This document shows positions 1-5,612 of a stretch of 5,612 bases of DNA, piece by piece. Position numbers and translations under genes: made by a program. Origin of the DNA: Nitrososphaerota archaeon (GTDB taxonomy: Archaea > Thermoproteota > Nitrososphaeria > Nitrososphaerales > Nitrosopumilaceae); contig PAAH01000029.1 in NCBI GenBank assembly GCA_002698885.1, forward strand, positions 1 to 5,612, in the 5' to 3' direction. Under the pieces are notes generated by a model, which was given only the letters and a program-made list of their open reading frames with translations, made no database searches and was not told the origin of the DNA. Position 1 is the stretch's first letter, and each line of letters begins with the position of its first letter.

Positions 1-13
1 AACAAACTCAATC

Positions 14-20
14 TATTTAA
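14..20 (+). promoter_or_regulatory. Probable TATA box of the helicase gene
   Basis: The sequence TATTTAA resembles an archaeal TATA element. Its centre lies about 28 bp before the ATG at 45. Archaeal transcription usually starts some 25-27 bp after the TATA centre, so the start would fall at about 42-45 and the mRNA would be leaderless or nearly so. No Shine-Dalgarno-like sequence precedes the ATG, which agrees with this. The rest of bases 1-44 shows no gene. The call is tentative because the whole stretch is AT-rich. Confidence 0.4.
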
Positions 21-44
21 TGCGTAAAATAGAATTATGGCGTA

Positions 45-2804
45 ATGGTTATGACTACACTAGACTATGATGAGAAAACAATTAAACTGATTAATTCATT
101 TATTATTGAAAAATTTAAAAAATTTGGTTTTAACAATCTTACTGACATTCAAAAAAAAGCATCACCAAAAATACTTCAAAAATATAATTCATTAGTTATC
201 GCACCTACTGGTTCTGGAAAAACTGAATGTGCAACAATACCAATTTTTGAGCATGTAAAAAAAACAAAATTACCAAATAAAATTAAGGCATTGTATGTTA
301 CGCCATTAAGAGCATTAAACCGAGATGTTTCCAGAAGAATTGAAAAATATGCCAAAAATAATGGATTAAAACTAAAAATTCGTCATGGAGATACATCACA
401 GACTGAAAGAAAAAAAATCAGAGAGTTTCCACCTGATATTTTAATCACTACACCTGAAACTCTGGTTGTTTTACTATCACAGAAAAAAGATTTAGATGCG
501 TTATCTGATTTGGAATGGGTCATTATTGATGAATTACATGAACTTCTTGCTAGTGAAAGAGGCTCACAGCTGTCTATAAGTTTAGAACGTTTGCAATTAA
601 ATTCTAAAAAAGAAATTCATCGTATTGGTTTATCAGCCACAATTGGAAATATTACTGATGCATCAAAATTTCTTGTTGGAAATAATAGAAAATGTGAAAT
701 TCTAATTGATAAATCGGTTCGCAAGTATGAGGTGGATGTAAAATTCGTGGATGGAGGTATACATGAGGTTGCTGATGAAGTTATTAGCAATATCAAAGAA
801 ATGCAAATTCATTCACCGGTACTTTTATTCACAAATTCCCGAGGCGAATCAGAAACACTTGCATCAGTATTAAAAGAAAGAACCAAAATTAAGGTAGATC
901 TTCACCACGGTTCACTCTCCAGACAAGTCAGAGAGGAAACTGAAACTATTCTTCGTGACGGTGTACCAGGCATTGTAGTGTGTACTTCATCACTTGAACT
1001 TGGATTAGATATTGGTTCGGTTGAATTAGTTATTCATTATGGTTCCCCAAGACAAGTTTCCAAATTTATGCAGAGAATTGGTAGAAGTAAGCACAATAGA
1101 GATTCATCTGCAAAAGGATTAATCATTACAAATCATGCAGATGACGAGTTTGAGACAAATGCCATAATACAAAGAATTGATGAATCCTCAATTGAAGAAC
1201 AAAAAATTCATGAACTTTCACTTGATGTACTTGCTCATCATTTAGTTGGAATGACCAAACAATTGGGTAATGTATCTGTAGAAACTGCATTTATGACAGT
1301 AAAACAAGCCTACCCATTTAGAGATTTAACAATAGAAGAGCTTTCGAATGTTTTAAAGATTTTAGATTCACAATCTCTCATATCTTTTGACATAGAACAA
1401 ATGTCATTTCGGATCAAAGGAAGATCATTTAGATATTATTTTCAAAATATTTCAACGATTCCAGATATTTTAAAATACAAAGTAGTTGATATAACTAGTA
1501 AAAAATGGATTGGAACTCTTGATCAACGATTTGTTGGTAGTTATGGAGAATCAGGAAATATTTTTGTCTTACGTGGTTCACAGTGGAGCATTCTAAATGT
1601 TGATAAAAAATCATTAAAGGTAAATGTTGAACCATTTCTTGGAAAAAGTAAAGTTCCATACTGGGAAGGTGAAAATATACCAGTTGATTATGCAACAGCA
1701 AATAAGGTTGGACAAATTAGAACAAAAGTAAAGAATGGATTAGTAAGTTTCTCAAATAAAATAATTTCAGAATTAAATTTTGATATAATTCCAGATGAAA
1801 AAACAATTGTTGTTGAATCAGTTCGTACTGAGGACGAGATTGTATTGCATGCATGTTTTGGTACAAAAATCAATTCAACCATAGGAATGATGTTAGGATC
1901 ATTATTAGAATCCACATTAGGATCACCTGTTACTACAAAAGCTGATGCTTATCGCATCTGTCTATCATCTAAAAAAAGAATTTCAGAAAAGGATCTAATT
2001 AACGAATTAACAAGTAAGTTTGAACTATATGATATAATGTCTACAGCCATAAAAGATACCAATGACATGACTTGGAAAATCTGGTGTGTTGCAAAACAAT
2101 TTGGTATTGTTGAACGTGGTGCAGTATATGATTTCAAACAATCGCGTTATATTTCTGAAAGATATACTGATACCCCAATAGTAAAAGAGGCAATTAGAGA
2201 ACTATTTCATGATAGATTTGATCTTTTAAACACTGAATCTATATTAGAAAAAATAAAGAATAAAGAAATTAATATTGTATGGATAGATGCTAAAAACTTT
2301 TCAACACTTGCTGATCCAATCTTAGATAACACCACCAAAAATTATCCATCACCTGCAAATGTTGATAAAAGTATACTAGATTTAGTAAAAAAGCGACTGG
2401 CTAAAACTCAACATAGACTTGTTTGTGCTAGATGTGGAATATGGCAAATGCTTGTTACACCAGAGACGATTCCCTCTCGATTGAAATGTAGATATTGTAA
2501 TGGTGAACAGATTACAGCCACATATTTTTCAGATTTTGATTTACAAAAAATTATTCAAAAAAATCACAGTGGAAAAAAACTTTCTCAAGAGGAGAAACAC
2601 AAATACGATAAGGCTTGGAAAAAAGCTTCCTTATTACAAGAATATGGCAAAACTGCATTAACTGTATTATCAGGATACGGTATAGGTCCTGATGCACAAG
2701 GAAGAATTTTACGCGATATGATTGATGAGGAAGATTATTTGTACAGACAGATAATCGCCGAAGAGCGAAAATATGCGCTTACCAGAGGCTTTTGGGATTC
2801 TTAA
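45..2804 (+). CDS. lhr: Lhr-type superfamily 2 ATP-dependent helicase (archaeal form)
   Basis: This 919-aa protein is an Lhr-family helicase, an ATP-driven 3'-5' translocase on single-stranded DNA that unwinds duplexes or DNA:RNA hybrids and is linked to repair and recombination. Visible motifs in order are a Q-motif (FGF near 27-29, Q36), Walker A APTGSGKT (53-60), Ia TPLRALNRD (86-94), Ib TTPET (135-139), motif II DELH (162-165), motif III SAT (197-199), motif IV LLFTNSR (260-266), motif V with LELGLDIG (317-324) and motif VI QRIGR (343-347). A winged-helix region follows at about 395-465. Then comes the Lhr beta-barrel with the family-like PYWEGE (538-543), and a DEAD-associated region at about 590-780. 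The C-terminus has paired CxxC motifs (C794/C797 and C815/C818), a hairpin-like GYGIGP (877-882) and an ERKYALTRGFW tail (907-917). The length fits archaeal Lhr, which lacks the long bacterial C-terminal extension. The start may be the ATG at 45 or the in-frame ATG at 51; the promoter spacing slightly favours 45. The stop overlaps the convergent RPA gene. I cannot assign the aLhr subgroup by eye. Confidence 0.93.
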   Translation: MVMTTLDYDEKTIKLINSFIIEKFKKFGFNNLTDIQKKASPKILQKYNSLVIAPTGSGKTECATIPIFEHVKKTKLPNKIKALYVTPLRALNRDVSRRIEKYAKNNGLKLKIRHGDTSQTERKKIREFPPDILITTPETLVVLLSQKKDLDALSDLEWVIIDELHELLASERGSQLSISLERLQLNSKKEIHRIGLSATIGNITDASKFLVGNNRKCEILIDKSVRKYEVDVKFVDGGIHEVADEVISNIKEMQIHSPVLLFTNSRGESETLASVLKERTKIKVDLHHGSLSRQVREETETILRDGVPGIVVCTSSLELGLDIGSVELVIHYGSPRQVSKFMQRIGRSKHNRDSSAKGLIITNHADDEFETNAIIQRIDESSIEEQKIHELSLDVLAHHLVGMTKQLGNVSVETAFMTVKQAYPFRDLTIEELSNVLKILDSQSLISFDIEQMSFRIKGRSFRYYFQNISTIPDILKYKVVDITSKKWIGTLDQRFVGSYGESGNIFVLRGSQWSILNVDKKSLKVNVEPFLGKSKVPYWEGENIPVDYATANKVGQIRTKVKNGLVSFSNKIISELNFDIIPDEKTIVVESVRTEDEIVLHACFGTKINSTIGMMLGSLLESTLGSPVTTKADAYRICLSSKKRISEKDLINELTSKFELYDIMSTAIKDTNDMTWKIWCVAKQFGIVERGAVYDFKQSRYISERYTDTPIVKEAIRELFHDRFDLLNTESILEKIKNKEINIVWIDAKNFSTLADPILDNTTKNYPSPANVDKSILDLVKKRLAKTQHRLVCARCGIWQMLVTPETIPSRLKCRYCNGEQITATYFSDFDLQKIIQKNHSGKKLSQEEKHKYDKAWKKASLLQEYGKTALTVLSGYGIGPDAQGRILRDMIDEEDYLYRQIIAEERKYALTRGFWDS

Positions 2805-4195
2805 TTTTTCTTAATAATTTTGGAATATGTTTTTAGGAACAATTCTATTCTTCCTTCCAAGCCGGCCTTTGCATTAACTCCTAACACTGAAACGATATCA
2901 CCCAAACCATAGTTATCTAGTAGATTCGCCTGTTCTCTCCATCCTTTTACCCAGATTTGCCCACTGTCATCTTCTACAAACATTTCAGATAGTGTAACGT
3001 TCTCGCCGCTTTTTGTTTGTAACTCACGCTTATCAGGAGCTTTTAGAATAATGGCTTCAATGCAATATTCATTTCCTTCTTTAATTTCTGAAATCTTTGT
3101 TCTCAGATCTGAGATGTTTGGCATTTTTTCATCCTCGATTTTTCTGATGAATGAATCTTGATCCAATCTAATTATATTTCCAAAAACTTTCGATGGCATG
3201 CATTCTATAACATTATCTTGTGTAAATGATGTTAATTGATTTGCAACATCGGTAATTCTAAACAAATTTTTTGATTTATCCATTCCTAGAACTATTTTTT
3301 CTCCAGAATTAGTATCATCTATAGATAGAATTCTAATAATTACTGGCTCTACTTCTTTTTTACCTTCAATTTCAACAACAGTTGCATCATTTCCATGGAT
3401 TTCCAAACCCATATTTCCAGCCTTCGTTCTCACTCCCAACAATCTAACTTTTGCATTTGCCCCAATCATTCTTGGTAGTATGGACTCATCTTTTCCCCAG
3501 AGTACAACATTCAAACTATTTCCATCATGTCCTTTAATTCTAAATTTCAGTGCCTTTGATGGCTGACCTCGTGAATTTGTAAATTCCATTAGATTAATGA
3601 AACCATTGATTGTTCCAGAGATTACAAGATCTTTTTGATCCTCTTTAGCTGTACCAACATCTACAGTAATAGAATCGAGGGTTGGTATACTACTTTCTGA
3701 TTTAACTGGCTCAATGGTTGATCCAGAGCCCATGTTAATTGTAGGTGAACCAGTTAGATCTGATTTCACATATGCTTTGATAATCTTCACCAGATCTCCA
3801 GGTTTAAGTTCTTCAATTCCCGGCAGGTTTGCTTTTTCATCCCATAACTTTACACTAGCTGTGGAATTGGAATCATAAACAGTCATAGTTCTTAGCAGAA
3901 ATGGTGTTCCATCTTTTTTTGTAAATTGCTTTGTGGGTGAAATATTTAGAATTCGTGACTCAACCGTAACTTCCTTTGCACCTACAAAAAGATCTTTCAA
4001 CGCAATTTCCGTTTTTTGTGATTGTTCTAATGAGATACCCAGATCAGATGCTACTAGAAACAATGCTCCTTGATCAGTTAAATATCCTGAACCAATCTTA
4101 TCTTTTTTTTCTTTTATTCGATCTTCTATGACAGATCTTGATAATTCAGGTGCAGCATCTAGCAACTTTGATAAAAGTTCTTCAAAATTCGACAA
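2801..4195 (-). CDS. rpa: RPA-like single-stranded DNA-binding protein, multiple OB folds
   Basis: This 464-aa protein resembles archaeal replication protein A, which coats single-stranded DNA in replication, repair and recombination. Residues 1-58 form the helical N-terminal region typical of archaeal RPA (LLSKLLDAAP, EDRIKEKKDKIG, then an ALFLVASDLGI segment). OB folds follow at about 75-163 (VKLWDE, W118), 189-276 (VVLWGKDE, W233) and 364-460 (IWVKGW, W415/W419); these tryptophans lie at the usual strand position for base stacking. Residues 280-355 may be a fourth, degenerate OB fold. The protein has only two cysteines (C332, C378), so the C-terminal zinc finger of some euryarchaeal RPAs is absent. 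The tail is basic (KIIKKN). The only workable start is TTG at 4193-4195: the frame is open upstream only to a stop at 4220-4222, with no ATG, GTG or TTG between, and the next in-frame ATG is residue 104. An out-of-frame ATG lies at 4198-4200. The gene converges on lhr with a 4-bp overlap and diverges from the ABC operon across a 73-bp gap. Confidence 0.92.
   Translation of the reverse strand: MSNFEELLSKLLDAAPELSRSVIEDRIKEKKDKIGSGYLTDQGALFLVASDLGISLEQSQKTEIALKDLFVGAKEVTVESRILNISPTKQFTKKDGTPFLLRTMTVYDSNSTASVKLWDEKANLPGIEELKPGDLVKIIKAYVKSDLTGSPTINMGSGSTIEPVKSESSIPTLDSITVDVGTAKEDQKDLVISGTINGFINLMEFTNSRGQPSKALKFRIKGHDGNSLNVVLWGKDESILPRMIGANAKVRLLGVRTKAGNMGLEIHGNDATVVEIEGKKEVEPVIIRILSIDDTNSGEKIVLGMDKSKNLFRITDVANQLTSFTQDNVIECMPSKVFGNIIRLDQDSFIRKIEDEKMPNISDLRTKISEIKEGNEYCIEAIILKAPDKRELQTKSGENVTLSEMFVEDDSGQIWVKGWREQANLLDNYGLGDIVSVLGVNAKAGLEGRIELFLKTYSKIIKKN
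2805..2834 (+). terminator. Candidate U-tract terminator for the helicase gene
   Basis: Immediately after the helicase stop codon the plus strand carries three T-runs: T5 at 2805-2809, T4 at 2818-2821 and T5 at 2830-2834. Archaeal RNA polymerase commonly terminates at short U-rich tracts without a hairpin, and none is obvious here. The same bases, read on the minus strand, encode the lysine-rich C-terminal tail of the RPA protein, so the T-runs may be partly a by-product of AAA/AAG/AAT codons. Termination here is inferred. Confidence 0.4.
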
Positions 4196-4219
4196 TCCAT
4201 TCTTATGATAATTAGATTG

Positions 4220-4230
4220 TTAATAAAATT
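4220..4230 (+). promoter_or_regulatory. Possible TATA element of the ABC exporter operon
   Basis: On the plus strand TTAATAAAATT is the most TATA-like sequence before the ATPase gene. It predicts transcription start near 4251 and a leader of about 18 nt before the ATG at 4269. The only Shine-Dalgarno-like bases in that leader are AGGA at 4249-4252, rather far from the ATG. The same AT-rich core is proposed as the TATA box of the opposite gene, so the two promoters may overlap or compete. Weak call. Confidence 0.22.
4221..4228 (-). promoter_or_regulatory. Probable TATA box of the RPA gene
   Basis: Read on the minus strand this is TTTTATTA, a plausible archaeal TATA element. Its centre at about 4224-4225 predicts a transcription start near 4198, only a few bases before the TTG start codon at 4195. 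The transcript would therefore be leaderless or have a leader of a few nucleotides. It overlaps the inner edge of the inverted repeat at 4202-4238. Tentative. Confidence 0.35.
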
Positions 4231-4268
4231 ATCATTAGCTACATTAGTAGGATAAGAAAATCATTGTT

Positions 4269-5213
4269 ATGTCATGCATTGAAATTCATGCTTTGTCAAA
4301 ATCATATAATTCTGTAGTAGCAGTTGATGCAGTAGATCTAAATGTAAAATCTGGTCAAGTTTTTGGGTTTCTTGGACCAAATGGTGCCGGAAAATCAACT
4401 CTTATCAAATTATTGACTACATTAATCCAACCAAATAATGGAACAATTTCAGTTTTAGGTATTAATGCACTTGAAGAACCACTGGAAATTAGAAAGAAGA
4501 TTGGTGTTGTTTTGCAGCAGCCTAGTTATGAACCAACCCTAACCGTTGAAAAATCACTTGAAAAATATGGTATGATGTGGAATGTTGATAAAAAAATTAG
4601 AAAAGAACGCACAGAACAACTTTTAGAATCATTTGAACTAACGGAAATTCGTAAAAAGAATATGGAAGATCTTTCCATAGGACAAAGAAGACGAGTTCAA
4701 GTTGCTCGTGAATTCATGCATGATATGGATTTGTTATTTTTAGATGAACCAACTGTAGGTTTAGACCCTAGTGCAAGGCGGAAATTATTAGACTTTCTTA
4801 AAACTAAGGTAAAAGAAACTGGTATGACAATATTTTATACTACTCATGTACTTACTGAGGCTGAATATCTATGTGATAATATTGCAATTATTAATAATGG
4901 TAAAATAATTACAGTTGATTCTCCAAACGAACTAAAAAACCGATTTGGAAATGAAAAGACAATAAAAATTCACGTTTCTGAAGATATTAAAAAACTTGAA
5001 AATTTCTTACAAGAAATTCCAGACTGTAAAATTGAACAAAATGATGGAGTAATAATTACCATCCATTCTTCAAACTCCGAAATTGTTTTAATGAATATAC
5101 TGAAAATCTTAAATCAAAATAATATTGCAATTGATGATTTATCTGCAATGCCAACAAATCTAGAAGAAATATTTCTAAAAGTAGTGAGTGATTCTGATGC
5201 ATCCAATAATTAG
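4269..5213 (+). CDS. ABC-2 type exporter ATP-binding protein (DrrA-like)
   Basis: This 314-aa cytoplasmic ATPase would drive an ABC exporter together with the permease encoded just downstream. The nucleotide-binding domain fills about residues 3-225. It has Walker A GPNGAGKS (36-43), a Q-loop at Q83/Q84 (VVLQQP), an ABC signature LSIGQ (135-139), Walker B LLFLDE (155-160) with catalytic E160, the D-loop GLDPSAR (164-170) and the switch histidine H193. All catalytic elements are present. The signature has Ile in place of the first Gly of canonical LSGGQ. Residues about 230-305 form the extra C-terminal domain common in DrrA-type ATPases (DUF4162-like), ending in the characteristic NLEEIFL (297-303). 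The family includes drug, lipid and polysaccharide exporters, and the substrate cannot be read from this sequence. The start ATG at 4269 sits right before the conserved N-terminal strand. The gene overlaps the permease by 17 bp and diverges from the RPA gene. Confidence 0.94.
   Translation: MSCIEIHALSKSYNSVVAVDAVDLNVKSGQVFGFLGPNGAGKSTLIKLLTTLIQPNNGTISVLGINALEEPLEIRKKIGVVLQQPSYEPTLTVEKSLEKYGMMWNVDKKIRKERTEQLLESFELTEIRKKNMEDLSIGQRRRVQVAREFMHDMDLLFLDEPTVGLDPSARRKLLDFLKTKVKETGMTIFYTTHVLTEAEYLCDNIAIINNGKIITVDSPNELKNRFGNEKTIKIHVSEDIKKLENFLQEIPDCKIEQNDGVIITIHSSNSEIVLMNILKILNQNNIAIDDLSAMPTNLEEIFLKVVSDSDASNN
5188..5192 (+). promoter_or_regulatory. Possible ribosome binding site of the permease gene
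   Basis: GTGAT at 5188-5192, inside the end of the ATPase gene, matches part of the AGGAGGTGAT consensus complementary to archaeal 16S rRNA 3' ends and ends 4 nt before the permease ATG at 5197. A short internal-gene site is expected for a gene translated from a polycistronic mRNA. The match is only five bases. Confidence 0.35.
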
Positions 5214-5612
5214 ATTAGTTAATAGAAATATTACCATCTCAATCAATCCTGGATTTTTAATTTGGCAGGTAATTTTTCCATTAGTTTACATCTTTGTTGC
5301 AGGTTTTGCATATACTGCACTAATTCCTAGTGTTTCATTTGAAAATAAAGATCTAACATATCCAGCATTTTTAGCATCTGGAATGATTGGATTTAATATA
5401 ATGAATAGTACTCTTGTCTCTGGCATAATAATCTGGAATGACAGAAGACACGGAATGTTTGAACAAATAATGTCTGGCCCTTTTACCAGATCACATTATA
5501 TCCTAAGTAATATTGCAACAATTGCAATTGTTGGACTAATTAGTGCAGGATTAATTACAGCAGTTGGCTATCCAGTTTTCTTTGAATCTGTAGAATTTAG
5601 CTTAGTTACAAT
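5197..5612 (+). CDS. ABC-2 type transporter permease, 5' part (cut by window edge)
   Basis: An open frame begins at ATG 5197 and stays open to the window edge (138 codons plus two bases), so the 3' end is missing. It encodes the membrane subunit of the exporter powered by the upstream ATPase. Residues 1-18 are a short polar N-terminus (MHPIIRLVNRN). Hydrophobic segments follow at about 19-43, 57-80 and 101-129. The intervening loop RRHGMFEQIMSGPFTRSHY (83-101) matches the ABC-2 permease pattern in which a charged R-x-x-G-hydrophobic-hydrophobic-E-Q segment precedes a P-x-x-R motif after the second membrane helix. Family members usually have six helices over about 250 residues, so roughly half is visible. 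The 17-bp overlap with the ATPase gene indicates co-transcription and probably coupled translation. No signal peptide is seen or expected. The family call rests on hydropathy, the loop motif and the ATPase neighbour. Confidence 0.88.
   Translation, partial: MHPIIRLVNRNITISINPGFLIWQVIFPLVYIFVAGFAYTALIPSVSFENKDLTYPAFLASGMIGFNIMNSTLVSGIIIWNDRRHGMFEQIMSGPFTRSHYILSNIATIAIVGLISAGLITAVGYPVFFESVEFSLVT

Larger units (their letters stand above)
4202..4238. repeat. Imperfect inverted repeat in the divergent intergenic region, possible operator
   Basis: The left arm CTTATGATAATT (4202-4213) and right arm AATTATCATTAG (4227-4238) are reverse complements at 11 of 12 positions, with the inner 9 bp perfect and a 13-bp spacer. 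Equivalent points of the arms are about 25 bp apart (22 bp for the perfect cores), close to two helical turns, which would suit a dimeric or paired-site regulator. The repeat covers the proposed promoter of the RPA gene and lies upstream of the ABC ATPase gene. Operator function is inference, and AT-rich DNA yields such matches by chance fairly easily. Confidence 0.4.

Noticed and set aside
151..264. A8 runs at 151-158 and 257-264 in the helicase gene (and T8 at 4103-4110 in the RPA gene) as possible programmed slippage sites or frameshifts
   Set aside because: The reading frames continue without a break and the family motifs follow on either side. The runs encode ordinary lysine-rich stretches expected in AT-rich coding sequence.
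1495..2137. Three minus-strand open frames of 62-75 codons inside the helicase gene
   Set aside because: They lie entirely within the strongly supported helicase gene, overlap or abut one another in different frames, match no recognisable family and have no promoter or start signal. They are shadows of the real gene.
4198..4200. The ATG at 4198-4200 (minus strand) as the start of the RPA gene
   Set aside because: It is out of frame with the RPA coding sequence and meets a stop after 13 codons. Using it would need a frameshift for which there is no direct evidence.
4196..4268. A small gene or RNA in the gap between the RPA and ATPase genes
   Set aside because: The gap is only 73 bp, has no open frame of useful length beyond the 13-codon out-of-frame ATG frame, and no tRNA-like or other stable fold apart from the inverted repeat already listed.
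1..5612. CRISPR array, insertion sequence, integrase, toxin-antitoxin pair, defence island or other novel multi-gene system
   Set aside because: No direct repeats at regular spacing, transposase motifs, terminal inverted repeats or attachment-site duplications were seen. All four genes belong to known housekeeping or transport families with uniform AT-rich codon use and no sign of recent transfer.

Overview
The window looks like part of an AT-rich archaeal chromosome, most likely from the Nitrososphaerota (Thaumarchaeota), in the Nitrosopumilus/Nitrosarchaeum range. The clues are the very A/T-rich codon choice, an archaeal-type Lhr helicase that ends shortly after a four-cysteine motif, an archaeal RPA-type single-strand-binding protein with several OB folds, and TATA-like elements spaced for leaderless or near-leaderless transcripts. 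The lineage is inferred from gene content and base composition; no marker gene is present to prove it.

Layout. Bases 1-44 hold only a short upstream region with a TATA-like element. Bases 45-2804 (+) encode a complete Lhr-family superfamily 2 helicase of 919 aa. Bases 2801-4195 (-) encode a complete 464-aa RPA-like protein that converges on the helicase gene; the two genes overlap by 4 bp, a TTAA in which both TAA stop codons lie. Bases 4196-4268 are a 73-bp divergent intergenic region with an imperfect inverted repeat and AT-rich promoter-like sequence. Bases 4269-5213 (+) encode a DrrA-type ABC transporter ATPase of 314 aa. From 5197 to the window edge (+) runs the 5' part of an ABC-2 type membrane permease, overlapping the ATPase gene by 17 bp.

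How the genes fit together. The helicase and the RPA protein both act on nucleic acid during repair, recombination or replication. They are convergent, so they are not co-transcribed, and their 3' ends lie within each other. The ATPase and permease form a translationally overlapping operon for one ABC-2 exporter of unknown substrate, which continues beyond the window. No RNA gene, mobile element, CRISPR array or tandem repeat was seen. The genes belong to known families. The parts that deserve a second look are the compact junctions: the shared stop palindrome, the UUG start of the RPA gene with an out-of-frame AUG just upstream, and the inverted repeat in the divergent promoter region. I found no convincing evidence of an undescribed multi-gene system.
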